A stretch of DNA of 64,000 nucleotides from Mesopusillimonas faecipullorum (GTDB lineage: Bacteria; Pseudomonadota; Gammaproteobacteria; Burkholderiales; Burkholderiaceae_B): assembly GCF_020539505.1 (NCBI RefSeq), contig NZ_JACDXW010000001.1, forward strand, positions 620,001 to 684,000. The letters are read 5' to 3'. A program made the position numbers and the translations under genes. The notes beneath the pieces are model-generated. The model was not told the origin of the DNA and searched no databases. It saw nothing but the letters and a program-made list of their open reading frames with translations. Below, piece after piece: positions 38,857 to 48,086 of the stretch (its first letter is position 1; the number at the start of each line of letters is the position of its first letter).

Positions 38857-39633
38857 ATGATCACACACAAGCTTCCACCGAACTTTAGAGATCTTGGCGG
38901 ACATCCCACTGCCAACGGAACCGCAGTAACCCCAGGTCGTATCTTTCGGTCGAGCCAGCTGTCAGGGATGCCAGAGGGCATGGTCCGAGGGCTTGAGGAG
39001 CTAGGCATACGGTTCATTTACGACTTTCGTACGGCAGCAGAGCGGGAGCAATACCCCGACGTCCCTATGCCAGGCGTGCAGAATGTATGGCTTGATGTGC
39101 TAAGTAATGACCCAGGTTCGCTGGCAGCGATGATGCAGCAGTTGCTACAAGAGCCTCGCAAGTTAAGCCAAGATCTGACGCCAGAAAAGGTGGAAGCGCT
39201 ATACGGGACCGTTTACGAGAATTTGGTAAGCCTTCCTGGCGCATGTAAGGCTTACGGCGCATTCTTCTCCTCTTTGCTGCAAGACTCTGGCACACCGCGT
39301 GTCTTCCACTGCACTGCCGGCAAAGACCGAACCGGTTGGGCAGCGGCGATGCTGCTGCTATTGCTTGGGGTTAGCCATGAGGACGTTTTGGCAGATTACC
39401 TGGCGAGCAACGAGCAACTGCTTCAAGGTTATTCCTCAACCATAGAAGCGTTTGTTGCGGCAGGCGGCGATCGGGCAGTTGTGGAAAGTCTGATACGGGC
39501 ACACCCAGAATATCTAGAAGCCGGCCTCGCTTCGCTAATGCGCACTTACGAGAGCATCTCGAACTATTTTTCTCGCGGCTTGGGTATTAGCCTCGAAGAG
39601 CAATCCACTCTGATTTTGGCTTACACGAGCTAG
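38857..39633 (+). CDS. tyrosine-protein phosphatase (Y_phosphatase3 / dual-specificity-like)
   Basis: A 258-residue phosphatase with the Cys-based P-loop HCTAGKDRTGW (C-x5-R) near residue 150. The N-terminal family signature FRDLGGHPTANGTAVTPGRI with FRSSQLSG follows, then FIYDFRTAAEREQYPD. Proteins of this kind hydrolyse phosphotyrosine or phosphoinositides and occur in diverse bacteria, sometimes as secreted effectors; no signal peptide is seen. ATG 38857 with TAGGA upstream is the natural start. It lies in the accessory stretch near glmS. Confidence 0.88.
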   Translation: MITHKLPPNFRDLGGHPTANGTAVTPGRIFRSSQLSGMPEGMVRGLEELGIRFIYDFRTAAEREQYPDVPMPGVQNVWLDVLSNDPGSLAAMMQQLLQEPRKLSQDLTPEKVEALYGTVYENLVSLPGACKAYGAFFSSLLQDSGTPRVFHCTAGKDRTGWAAAMLLLLLGVSHEDVLADYLASNEQLLQGYSSTIEAFVAAGGDRAVVESLIRAHPEYLEAGLASLMRTYESISNYFSRGLGISLEEQSTLILAYTS

Positions 39634-40108
39634 CGCCTGATCTGGTCGCCGCCTGGATAGGGCCTTTGTTTATGGTTCCGTCAGAGGGTAACCCCCCCAT
39701 TTAGGGCGGTGACGGATTCAAGCGGCCAAAGCCCAAGTTAATGCGGGTGCTTGTGCTAGGTTTGAACCCGAATTGCCCCACCCATTTTATTTCCCCTCGT
39801 TAGACATCCGCACCCGCGATGCACAAACGATGCTGGACACGCTTAATACCAAAGGTCCGATGCCCACACCGCTCATGTTGCCTACGTATTTGGTGGCGCG
39901 AACATCCACGGGGCGGGCTAACGCTTCGTCTACTCCACCCAGCACCGTGGGTTAAACCAGCGATAGAGCCCCCACTCGTTAACAAAATCTTGGAATTTTG
40001 CCGAATAATTAATAAAATCTTGTAACCGTTAATTTTTTCTATGCGGGGTGCCCCTATTATGGCCAACAAAGAAATCGGCTATGGCTACGTAGTGCGCACG
40101 GCAATGTA
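39634..40108. other. gene-poor stretch, possible remnants, AT-rich promoter region before fic
   Basis: No complete gene is seen. On the minus strand 39787-39955 a stretch of about 55 codons reads protein-like (GGVDEALARPVDVRATKYVG) and ends in a stop, but has an immediate upstream stop, so it looks like a leftover. From 39970 to 40040 the DNA is AT-rich with AAAATCTTG repeated at 39982 and 40013, a plausible promoter zone for the fic gene. A frame-0 ATG at 40059 gives the expected Fic N-terminus. Confidence 0.4.
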
Positions 40109-41485
40109 TTGCATGTTCCCACCGGGGTCGCCCCTTCAAGTGAGGATCCGGTCACTCATCTGGAATTCGCCCTGAAATATCAGGGGGTCGAACTTGAGGT
40201 GATAGGCGCAGCATGCGGACAATTGACGCCAGAACTCGTTCAAGCGCGTCTAGACGCCTCACCCAACGGAAGATACATACGCGTCCTCGCAACACTGTAC
40301 GAGCGTTTCACTGGGAAGGAACTGCGTGCTAAAGCGCTTACCGCGCCTTACGTCAATCTCTTTGATCCCGACGCTTATATTTGTGGCGCAGTAAATCGAC
40401 AAAGTAAGTTCCGGGTCAATATGAATGACATTGGAAACGCTGTTCTTTCCCCTGTTATACGTCGTACTCCCACACTAGAGAAACTGCTTTCCCGAGATGT
40501 GTTTGCCGATCTGGATGCATTTGTCCAATCCATTGGGGGTATCCAACACTTGGACCGCGCGCTTGGCTGGGCATATCTCGACGAAACGCGTGGCTCGTTT
40601 GCTATCGAGCACGAGGCACCTTCGGAAGATAAGGCCAGGCGCTTTGTGCAGATATTGCATGCTGCACATGAGGGTCGCGCGTTGACTGAAGAATATCTGG
40701 CCGAGTTGCAGCGAAGTACCATAACGAATCCCTATTTAGAGGCATTCACTTTTCGTCATGAGCAGAATTGGTTACAGCAAGGCGGTCGGTTGCGAGCGTC
40801 CTCTGTAACGTATTTGCCGCCACCGCCTGATCAAGCCCGGGTGATGATGGAAGCCTTGATGGATTTTGCCAATGCAGGCGACTCCATTGCCCCGTTGGTG
40901 AAAGCGTTTCTGGTTTCTTTCGCTTTTGTTTATATCCATCCGTTCATGGACGGTAATGGCCGCATATCTCGGTTTCTGGTTCACCATAGCCTGTGTCGAT
41001 CCGGCAAACTTGAGCAGGGCTTGATTCTGCCGATCTCCGTGGCCATGTCACATCATGAGTCAGACTATTTGACTGCACTTCAAAGCGTCTCCAAGGCGAT
41101 CAGGGAGCTTTGGGATGTGACTGTACTCGATGATGATCATATCGATGCCACATTCATCGGCAGCGCCAATCCGTATTGTTATTGGGACGCTACCGAGGCA
41201 ATAGAGTTTGGCGTGCGCATGACACACTACGCGTTGGACACGTCCTTGATTAAAGAGGCCGATTATTTAAAGCGCTTTGATGCCGTATATGACCGAATTA
41301 ATGCGCGGTATGACGTTCAGGGAAAAGATCTCAGCGCGCTGATCCGTATGGCACATAGCCACGACGGAAAACTCTCACTAAACAGGCGCAAGCAGTATCT
41401 TTACCGCGTTCCTTCTTCCGTATTAGACGCCATTGAAAACGAGGTGCAAACGCTCTTCTTTGGCGATGACAATATTGAGGAGTGA
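40059..41485 (+). pseudogene. Fic-family protein (adenylyltransferase type), N-terminus disrupted
   Basis: The core is intact from about TTG 40109: THLEFALKYQGVELEV, GRYIRVLATLYERFTG and the Fic motif HPFMDGNGRISRFLVHH, with the catalytic histidine and phosphate-binding loop of AMP-transferring Fic enzymes, to 41485 (458 codons). The natural start appears to be ATG 40059 (MANKEIGYGYVVR), which is in a different phase. Between VVR and HVPTGVAP the family normally has some 30-50 more residues, so a deletion with a shift of frame is likely. Expression from the TTG would yield an enzyme lacking its N-terminal cap; activity is uncertain. It converges on glmS with 28 bases between stops. Confidence 0.65.
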
Positions 41486-41513
41486 CGTCAAAACAAAGTG
41501 GCCCCCCACACCC

Positions 41514-43346
41514 CTACTCTACCGTCACACTCTTAGCCAAGTTACGCGGCTTATCAACATCCGTACCCCTGGCGCAAGCAGTGTGGTAGGCCAGTAACTG
41601 CAGCGGAATCGTATGCAGAATAGGTGACAGAATGCCGTAGTACTCGGGCATGCGGATCACGTGCATGCCTTCGCTGCCGTTGATGCGGGTGTCGGCGTCG
41701 GCAAACACATACAGCTCGCCGCCACGTGCGCGCACTTCCTGCATATTAGACTTCAGCTTTTCCAGCAGTTCGTCACGCGGCGCGATGGTCACCACGGGCA
41801 TGTGTTCGGTCACCAGTGCCAGCGGGCCATGCTTGAGTTCGCCGGCCGGGTAGGCTTCGGCGTGGATATAGCTGATTTCTTTAAGCTTGAGGGCGCCTTC
41901 GAGGGCAATGGGGTAATGCATGCCACGGCCCAGGAACAGGGCGTTCTCTTTCGAGGCAAAGCGGTCAGCCCAGGCCATGATTTGCGGTTCCAACGCCAAG
42001 ACTGCGCCTATGGCTACCGGCAGGTGGCGCAGGGCTTTCAGGTATTCGGCTTCTTTTTCTTCGCTAAGGTGGCCTTTAACCTGGGCCAAAGCCAAGGTAA
42101 GCAAGAACAATGCCGTCAATTGCGTGGTGAAGGCCTTGGTCGAAGCCACGCCGATTTCAACACCCGCACGCGTAATGTAGGCCAGCTTGCATTCGCGCAC
42201 CATGGCGCTGGTGGCGACGTTGCAGATGGTTAGGGTGTGAGGCATGCCCAGGCCACGCGCATGCTTAAGCGCGGCCAGGGTATCGGCGGTTTCGCCAGAC
42301 TGCGAAATCGTAACGATCAGGGTGCGCGGGTCGGAGACGCTTTCGCGGTAGCGGTACTCGCTGGCGATTTCTACATTAACGGGCACACGAGCGACGGCTT
42401 CTATCCAATAGCGGGCGGTAAGGCCGGCATAGTAGCTGGTGCCGCAAGCCAGGATCAGCACGCGGTCGATTTCGTTGAAGATTTTGTAGGCTTGGTCGCC
42501 AAACAGCTCGGGGGAAATGCTTTCGATGTCTTGCAGGGTATCGCCCACTGCGCGAGGCTGCTCGAAGATTTCCTTTTGCATGTAATGGCGGTAGGGGCCC
42601 AGATCGGCGGCGGCGCTATGCAGGTGCACGGTATGCACTTCACGCTCTACCGGTGCGCCTTGGGCGTCTACCAACCACACACGAGACAATTGAAGATCGG
42701 CAACGTCACCATCTTCAAGGTAGATGATTTGGTCGGTGGTGCCTGCCAAGGCCAGGGCATCGGAGGCCAGGAAGTTTTCGTTGTCGCCCAAGCCCACCAC
42801 CAGCGGCGAACCGTGACGTGCGCCCACCACACGGTGGGGTTCGTCGCGGCAGAACACGGCAATGGCGTAGGCGCCTTCCAGGCGGCGCACCGCACGACGC
42901 ACGGCGTCGAAGAGGTCGTCTTCGTAAAGGTGATCTACCAAGTGAGCGATGACTTCGGTATCGGTTTGGCTTTCGAAGACATAACCGGCCTGCTGCAGCT
43001 CGGCGCGCAGTTCGTCGTGGTTTTCGATAATGCCGTTATGCACCAAAGCAATACGCGGGTCTTGGGGGTTTTTACCGGAGAAATGCGGATGTGCATTATG
43101 GGTGGCTGGGGCCCCATGAGTGGCCCAACGCGTGTGAGCAATACCCGTGAAGCCTTGAAGGCCAGATTGCTGGATTTCACGTTCGAGTTCGGCAACACGC
43201 TGTGTGCTGCGCGAGCGCTGCACACGCCCATCGGCATGCACGGCTACGCCGCAGGAATCATAACCACGGTATTCCAGGCGCTTGAGGCCTTCGAGCAAAA
43301 TAGGGGTGATGTTACGTTGCGCGACGGCGCCGACAATTCCACACAT
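41514..43346 (-). CDS. glmS: glutamine-fructose-6-phosphate aminotransferase (isomerising)
   Basis: Makes glucosamine 6-phosphate from fructose 6-phosphate and glutamine, the entry to UDP-GlcNAc for peptidoglycan and LPS. The 610-residue product starts [13 protein letters not shown] with the nucleophilic Cys2 of the glutaminase domain. [17 protein letters not shown] follows. Two SIS domains bind the sugar phosphate ([32 protein letters not shown]), and the end [11 protein letters not shown] is canonical. The 3' end is the classic Tn7 target; accessory genes lie just beyond. The pathway partner glmU is 3.3 kb away. Confidence 0.97.
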   Translation of the reverse strand: MCGIVGAVAQRNITPILLEGLKRLEYRGYDSCGVAVHADGRVQRSRSTQRVAELEREIQQSGLQGFTGIAHTRWATHGAPATHNAHPHFSGKNPQDPRIALVHNGIIENHDELRAELQQAGYVFESQTDTEVIAHLVDHLYEDDLFDAVRRAVRRLEGAYAIAVFCRDEPHRVVGARHGSPLVVGLGDNENFLASDALALAGTTDQIIYLEDGDVADLQLSRVWLVDAQGAPVEREVHTVHLHSAAADLGPYRHYMQKEIFEQPRAVGDTLQDIESISPELFGDQAYKIFNEIDRVLILACGTSYYAGLTARYWIEAVARVPVNVEIASEYRYRESVSDPRTLIVTISQSGETADTLAALKHARGLGMPHTLTICNVATSAMVRECKLAYITRAGVEIGVASTKAFTTQLTALFLLTLALAQVKGHLSEEKEAEYLKALRHLPVAIGAVLALEPQIMAWADRFASKENALFLGRGMHYPIALEGALKLKEISYIHAEAYPAGELKHGPLALVTEHMPVVTIAPRDELLEKLKSNMQEVRARGGELYVFADADTRINGSEGMHVIRMPEYYGILSPILHTIPLQLLAYHTACARGTDVDKPRNLAKSVTVE

Positions 43347-43440
43347 ACGATGAACTCCATCTAACAAGGCCAGCTAATGACCAGATGTGCTCATTGTGCG
43401 CAAAACCAAGAAAAATTAAATTTTATTTTTCCGCATCAAT

Positions 43441-43484
43441 TGAATTTAAATTTCATTGTTACATTGACATGAAATTTAAATTCA
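43441..43484. promoter_or_regulatory. perfect 16-bp inverted repeat between glmS and the Lrp gene
   Basis: TGAATTTAAATTTCAT (43441-43456) is repeated as its exact reverse complement at 43469-43484, with 12 bases between. The element lies in the shared upstream space, 35 bases before the Lrp-family ATG and about 95 bases before the glmS ATG. AT-rich near-palindromes with this roughly two-turn spacing suit Lrp/AsnC octamers. It is probably an autoregulatory operator and may also govern glmS. Confidence 0.7.
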
Positions 43485-43518
43485 TATTTAATTATCTTTT
43501 GTTTTTAAAACACGCAAC

Positions 43519-44010
43519 ATGTCTCACCCCGCCCTAGATGAGTTGGACGTACGCATACTTGCCCAGTTGCAGGCCGATAGCAGTCTCAGCAATCTGCAGT
43601 TGGCCGAACGGGTGCATGCCTCTGCCCCCACCTGCCTTAGGCGCGTACAGCGGCTGCGCGAGCAAGGCTTTATTCAAAAAGAAGTGGCCATCCTAGACCC
43701 TCAAAAGCTGGGAAGCTGCCTGACTGCCATCATAGAAGTCACTCTTGAGCGCCAAGGGGCTGAACACTTGGCGGCTTTCGAACAGCATGTTGCGCAAGAA
43801 ACCGAAATTACCCAGTGCTACCGGGTTTCAAGTGGCCCCGATTTTGTGCTGATTGCTTCGGTCACCGACATGCCCGCCTACCATGCACTGGCGCATAGAG
43901 CGCTTACCGCACAACGCAATGTACGCAATGTACGCAGCTTTTTTACGGTTTACCGCAGCAAGTTCGAGACACGGCTGCCGCTGCCCGAACCCGAGCGCGG
44001 CAGTCGTTAA
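43519..44010 (+). CDS. Lrp/AsnC-family transcriptional regulator
   Basis: A 163-residue regulator. The N-terminal helix-turn-helix is clear (LDELDVRILAQLQADSSLS, LAERVHASAPTCLRRVQRL), and the C-terminal RAM (ACT-like) domain includes ITQCYRVSSGPDFVLIASVTD. Such proteins form octamers and sense amino acids. It is divergent from glmS with an AT-rich operator-like inverted repeat between. Part of this gene is duplicated 1.2 kb downstream at 45205-45298. It was originally convergent with the MFS gene, whose 3' remnant still abuts its stop. Confidence 0.94.
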   Translation: MSHPALDELDVRILAQLQADSSLSNLQLAERVHASAPTCLRRVQRLREQGFIQKEVAILDPQKLGSCLTAIIEVTLERQGAEHLAAFEQHVAQETEITQCYRVSSGPDFVLIASVTDMPAYHALAHRALTAQRNVRNVRSFFTVYRSKFETRLPLPEPERGSR

Positions 44011-44057
44011 CGGCGCATGCGCACGAGATTAACGGTTAGGGCGCCATTGCCGCAAAC
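44007..44057 (-). pseudogene. remnant of the 3' end of an MFS gene (duplicate of 45295 gene)
   Basis: Read on the minus strand this 17-codon piece gives VCGNGALTVNLVRMRR then stop, matching the C-terminus of the intact MFS protein, ICCGAGALTVNLVRLRR. Its stop overlaps the stop of the Lrp gene just as the intact MFS stop overlaps the Lrp remnant. It is therefore the truncated partner of a duplicated lrp-MFS convergent pair. Confidence 0.85.
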
Positions 44058-44058
44058 C

Positions 44059-44853
44059 TTATCCGGGAAACCCCACCGAGGGCTCATCGAGCGGCCATGA
44101 CGTCAACACCACGTCAGCGGCTGCCGTGTCGGCGATTTGAGCCAGGCGGCGCGATTCGCTGAGCACCCTCTTTGCGTAGCCGCGAGAGCTGCCCGAGTAT
44201 TTGGCCAAAGCCTTGGTCAAGTCGCCCTTCGCCGCTTCCAGATATTCTTCCAGAATGTCGGCGCCCACGCGAACATTGACGACCGGATCGAACAACGACT
44301 CAGACGCTCGCAATTTTTCGCGATGCCAGCGCCGAACCACCTGCATCAACCCTTGCGCGCCGTAGCGGCTTTGCACCTTGGGCTGGAAGGTGCTTTCCCG
44401 GTACATGATGGCGATCAGAAGCTCCGGACTGAACCCGTCGCGCCGGCTGGCCTCGGCCCAGGCCAAGTGCACGTACTGCTTTACGGCCTGGGGAGACTTG
44501 CGCAGTTTCTCGGCAAGGTATTCCACCTGCGCCTGCTTGCGGGCGTCATCGATAATGGAGTCCAGGTCTTGTATGTGCTCCAGGTCGATTTCCACCGCTG
44601 GCTCTTTGCGCTCGGGCGTCAGCCGTATCGACGCCGGACGCACCAGGCCCAGCAAGTGAGGGCTGGGTTCGAGCACGGCAAGCTGGCTGGACGCCAGGGA
44701 AGCCAAGTCGCGTGCGGGCTCGCCGGCCCAGGCATTGGGTAGAACAAGCAGGCTGCCGGCAAGACAAAGCGCGGCAGGCAATACAGCGGTTCGGTTCCAG
44801 ATCAGTTGATGAAGCGGCTCAAGGCGCCGCAATAAATTCTTCTTGGCAATCAT
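44059..44853 (-). CDS. lytic transglycosylase, SLT domain
   Basis: A 264-residue murein transglycosylase that cleaves the MurNAc-GlcNAc bond with formation of 1,6-anhydro ends. A signal peptide (VLPAALCLAGSLLVLPNAWA) precedes a variable region. The Slt70-like catalytic domain follows: LLIAIMYRESTFQPKVQS with the catalytic glutamate, then YGAQGLMQV and NVRVGADILEEYLEAAKGD. Start 44853 gives a proper signal peptide; the in-frame GTG at 44964 would bury it. It sits between the two halves of the lrp-MFS duplication, so it may be an insertion there. Confidence 0.9.
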   Translation of the reverse strand: MIAKKNLLRRLEPLHQLIWNRTAVLPAALCLAGSLLVLPNAWAGEPARDLASLASSQLAVLEPSPHLLGLVRPASIRLTPERKEPAVEIDLEHIQDLDSIIDDARKQAQVEYLAEKLRKSPQAVKQYVHLAWAEASRRDGFSPELLIAIMYRESTFQPKVQSRYGAQGLMQVVRRWHREKLRASESLFDPVVNVRVGADILEEYLEAAKGDLTKALAKYSGSSRGYAKRVLSESRRLAQIADTAAADVVLTSWPLDEPSVGFPG

Positions 44854-45294
44854 CGGCCTTGTATCCCAATTACCCGCACGCGCAGGAGAACGCTCCCGAA
44901 AGCTCAGGTTGCTTGGGTTCAATATAGGTAGTGAAGGGCCTTGATGCCGCATGAGGCCGATCACGTGCTGGAGGTTTCTACATGCAACGACGCCTGGGGC
45001 GCCGCCTTTTCCACCAGAACCTTAACACCTAAAACATTTGCTCAACGCAAAAAAATGTAAATCCAAATGACGAAGGCTATACGTTCAGCTTGATACGGCT
45101 CAGCGCCTTACAGTCTGATTCATCAATTGGCATCATTACAATTTTTCATTATTTGCTGCATGAAGAACCAACGTCATCAACCATACTGGGTTCTCGCCAT
45201 CGCTCATCATAGAAGTCTCTCTTGAGCGCCAAGGGGCTGAGCACTTGGCAGCCTTCGAGCAGCATGTCGCAAACGAGGCCGAGCGCGGCAGCCG
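44854..45294. other. non-coding stretch upstream of the transglycosylase
   Basis: These 441 bases hold the probable promoter of the transglycosylase gene (minus strand), an AT-rich patch at 45040-45175 without a recognisable gene, and the Lrp remnant from 45205. No terminal repeats or transposase were seen. Confidence 0.5.
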
Positions 45295-45298
45295 TTAA
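45205..45298 (+). pseudogene. remnant of a duplicated Lrp/AsnC gene
   Basis: The frame reads IIEVSLERQGAEHLAAFEQH, VAN, then EAERGSR and stop, matching the intact regulator (IIEVTLERQGAEHLAAFEQH, and EPERGSR at its end) with the interior between these two blocks deleted in frame and everything upstream gone. Several base differences from the intact copy are silent, so the duplicate evolved under constraint for a time or comes from a related strain. Its stop overlaps the stop of the MFS gene. Confidence 0.88.
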
Positions 45299-46635
45299 CG
45301 GCGCAGGCGCACGAGGTTAACGGTTAAAGCACCCGCGCCACAACAAATGGCAGCCGCCATGCCCCACTCCGGGCCGTTGGAATCGCTTAAACTCAGTGCG
45401 ATGCCCACCAAGGCCATGCCGAAGCTTTGCCCGAAAACCCGGGTAACGGCTTGCAAGCCCCCTGCCGCCCCGCTGCGCTGGCGCGGCGCCCCTATCAGCA
45501 GCGCCCGATTATTGGGGGTTTGAAAGAAACCAAAACCCGCGCCCCCCAGCAGCATGATGAAGGCGTAAGGCCAAAGCCCGCCATTGTCACCCACAACGAT
45601 GGCCAGTATCAGGCCCAAGGTCATGGTGCCGCCGCCCACGGCGCAAAGCAGTTCTACGCCATGCCGGTCTGACAAATACCCCGCCAACGGCGCCATGGAC
45701 ATCGTACCCAGCGCCCACAAGCCCATCAACACGCCCACTTGCCCATAGGTGTACTGACGCACCTCAAGAAAATAAAAAGGCATGGCGACAAAGGCGCCGG
45801 TAAGGGTGGCAAAAGAAAGCGCCGAGGCTGCGACAGCAAACGCTACGGAAGGGACCGCCAGTAGATCTACCGGCACCAGTGGCGCGGCCTGCCCACGCGA
45901 CCAGCGCAGCAATACCACAGCGGCCAAGGCACCGACCGCCAAACATGCCAAGCCCACCCAGAACATAGAGGCGACGATATCCATACCCAACACGACTAGG
46001 CCGAACATGGCCATGCTGAGCAGGCAGGCCCACCAATCGAAGGGCCTGCGCACACGCGTACCATCGGGTAAATAATGAGCCCCCAACAAGCAAACCGCAC
46101 TGAGCGGCACCTGCAAAATAAACAGCCATCGCCAGGAGACGGCTTGCAGGATGAAAGCCCCTATAACGGGTCCCAGCACCGCAACACTACCCACCACAAC
46201 CGCGTTCAAGCTGATGCCCATGCCCAACATGCGCGTAGGGAAAATATTACGCAGTAAGCCGCCCACCAGGCACATGAGCATGGAAGTCCCTATGCCCAGT
46301 GCGACACGCGAGGCGATAAGCGTCGGGAACGTAGACGACAAAGCGCATGCCACGCCCGCAGCAATGCAGATGACCATGCCGCCACGAAACATGTTCTGGT
46401 AACCCACACGCTCTAAGGCTGCCGTGAGCGGCAGCAAGGTCATGACGATGGTTAGGCTATACGCCACTGTTACCCACACCACTCTGCCTGAGCTGATTCC
46501 CAGATCGTGAGCGATAGTGGGCAGGGCCACGCTGGTCATGCTGCCATCGAGCACGGCGACAATCATGCCTAAATACATGACTGCCATTGCCCAATGGCGG
46601 CGCGGCAGCGGCAGGCCGTCTGCCGGTTGGGTCAT
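45295..46635 (-). CDS. MFS transporter
   Basis: A 446-residue carrier with about 12-14 membrane segments. The opening VMYLGMIVAVLDGSMTSVAL with PTIAHDLGIS, and WVTVAYSLTIVMTLLPLTAAL, are DHA2-like drug-efflux features. IGTSMLMCLVGGLLRNIFPT and MGISLNAVVVGSVAVLGPVI follow. Its ATG is only 2 bases beyond the glmU stop on the same strand, so it is probably translated from the glmU message. The 3' end is duplicated at 44007-44057. The substrate is unknown. Confidence 0.9.
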   Translation of the reverse strand: MTQPADGLPLPRRHWAMAVMYLGMIVAVLDGSMTSVALPTIAHDLGISSGRVVWVTVAYSLTIVMTLLPLTAALERVGYQNMFRGGMVICIAAGVACALSSTFPTLIASRVALGIGTSMLMCLVGGLLRNIFPTRMLGMGISLNAVVVGSVAVLGPVIGAFILQAVSWRWLFILQVPLSAVCLLGAHYLPDGTRVRRPFDWWACLLSMAMFGLVVLGMDIVASMFWVGLACLAVGALAAVVLLRWSRGQAAPLVPVDLLAVPSVAFAVAASALSFATLTGAFVAMPFYFLEVRQYTYGQVGVLMGLWALGTMSMAPLAGYLSDRHGVELLCAVGGGTMTLGLILAIVVGDNGGLWPYAFIMLLGGAGFGFFQTPNNRALLIGAPRQRSGAAGGLQAVTRVFGQSFGMALVGIALSLSDSNGPEWGMAAAICCGAGALTVNLVRLRR

Positions 46636-46637
46636 GC

Positions 46638-48011
46638 CTAGCCTTTTTTGACGGGACGCTTCCAGCCAGGGACTACGTCTTGCTTAGCGCGTGACAAAGA
46701 AAGCTGCCCGGCGGGGGCGTCTTTGGTGAGCGTGGTGCCGGCGCCGATAGTGGCACCTTCTCCCACGGTAACCGGAGCCACCAATTGGGTGTCGGAACCA
46801 ATGAAGGCGTCGTCCTCGATGACGGTGCGATGTTTATTGACGCCATCGTAATTGCACGTAATGGTGCCCGCGCCAATATTGACCCGTTGGCCGATCTGGG
46901 CATCGCCGATATACGCCAAGTGATTGGCCTTGCTGCCTGTCCCCAGGCGGCTTTGTTTGATTTCGACAAAATTACCCACGTGTGCGCTATCACCGATATC
47001 GGCCCCTGGACGCAGACGTGCATACGGCCCGATGCGGGCTTCGGCCCCCACAACAGCCTGCTGCACATGACTGAAAGCCTCGATACGCGTACCCGCGCCT
47101 ATGCTGGCCTGGCGCACGACACAATGCGCGCCTATGCTGACGCCGTCAGCCAGCACGACATCGCCCTCGAATACGCAGCCGACGTCGATGAAAACGTCGC
47201 GCCCGCATTGCAAGGTGCCGCGCAAATCAAAACGAGCCGGGTCAGCCAAGGTAACCCCTTGCTCGAGCAAGCGGCGGGCTTGCTCGCCCTGCCAGATGCG
47301 CTCAAGCTGGGCCTGCTGCAAACGGCTGTTGACGCCCAGGGTTTCCCAAGCAGCCTGAGCATGGGCAGCCTGAACCGGGACTTGATCGGCCACGGCCATG
47401 CCGATGATGTCGGTGAGGTAGTACTCGCCTTGCGCGTTGTCGTTGCTAAGACGGGACAGCCAATCGATAAGCTTAGCGGTGGGTGCTGCCAAAATACCGG
47501 TGTTGACCTCTTGGATGGCTCGCTCTTGCTCGGAGGCATCTTTGTGTTCGACGATGCGCAGCACTCGCCCTTGCTCATCGCGCACAATGCGACCATAACC
47601 TGTGGGGTCGGCAAGGTTTTCCGTTAGCAGGCTGACACCGTTTTCACGCGCCTGAAGCAGATTTTGCAGCGAAGCGGTTTGAACCAGGGGAACGTCGCCA
47701 TACAACACCAGCGTAGTACCCGCGCCATCGGCGCCAGACTGCAACTGGGGTACAGCCTGAGCGACGGCATGGCCGGTGCCCAACTGCTGAGCCTGCTCAA
47801 CAAAAACAAGATCGGTCTCGGCGGCAAAAGCCTGACGCACTTGATCGCCACCATGGCCCACGACCACAACAATACGGCTGGGCGAGAGACGCCGAGCGTT
47901 GTCTAGTACATGAGCCAACATGGATTTACCCGCCAGGGGATGTAAGACCTTGGGCAGGTCGGACTGCATGCGTTTGCCTTGTCCGGCCGCCAACACAACA
48001 ATATTAAGCAT
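46638..48011 (-). CDS. glmU: bifunctional UDP-GlcNAc pyrophosphorylase / GlcN-1-P acetyltransferase
   Basis: Catalyses the last two steps to UDP-GlcNAc. The 457-residue product starts [20 protein letters not shown] with the nucleotidyltransferase signature. [15 protein letters not shown] and LYGDVPLV follow in the uridylyltransferase half. The C-terminal left-handed beta-helix has hexapeptide repeats and [20 protein letters not shown] with the acetyl-CoA site. The end KRPVKKG is typical. It is upstream of the MFS gene by 2 bases and complements glmS nearby. Confidence 0.97.
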   Translation of the reverse strand: MLNIVVLAAGQGKRMQSDLPKVLHPLAGKSMLAHVLDNARRLSPSRIVVVVGHGGDQVRQAFAAETDLVFVEQAQQLGTGHAVAQAVPQLQSGADGAGTTLVLYGDVPLVQTASLQNLLQARENGVSLLTENLADPTGYGRIVRDEQGRVLRIVEHKDASEQERAIQEVNTGILAAPTAKLIDWLSRLSNDNAQGEYYLTDIIGMAVADQVPVQAAHAQAAWETLGVNSRLQQAQLERIWQGEQARRLLEQGVTLADPARFDLRGTLQCGRDVFIDVGCVFEGDVVLADGVSIGAHCVVRQASIGAGTRIEAFSHVQQAVVGAEARIGPYARLRPGADIGDSAHVGNFVEIKQSRLGTGSKANHLAYIGDAQIGQRVNIGAGTITCNYDGVNKHRTVIEDDAFIGSDTQLVAPVTVGEGATIGAGTTLTKDAPAGQLSLSRAKQDVVPGWKRPVKKG

Positions 48012-48086
48012 AGAGAAAACGGAAAAGTAATTAGAAAAGGGCCATGCCTGCGGGGCACCCGCCCACCTTACATATAGTTAGCGATG

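Noticed and set aside
41486-41513. Search for Tn7-like element ends just after the glmS stop
   Set aside because: No TGTGG-type terminal repeat or target duplication is visible in these bases, so an element boundary is not called as a feature.
42237-43364. 375-codon forward frame
   Set aside because: Antisense shadow of glmS, which has complete catalytic motifs.
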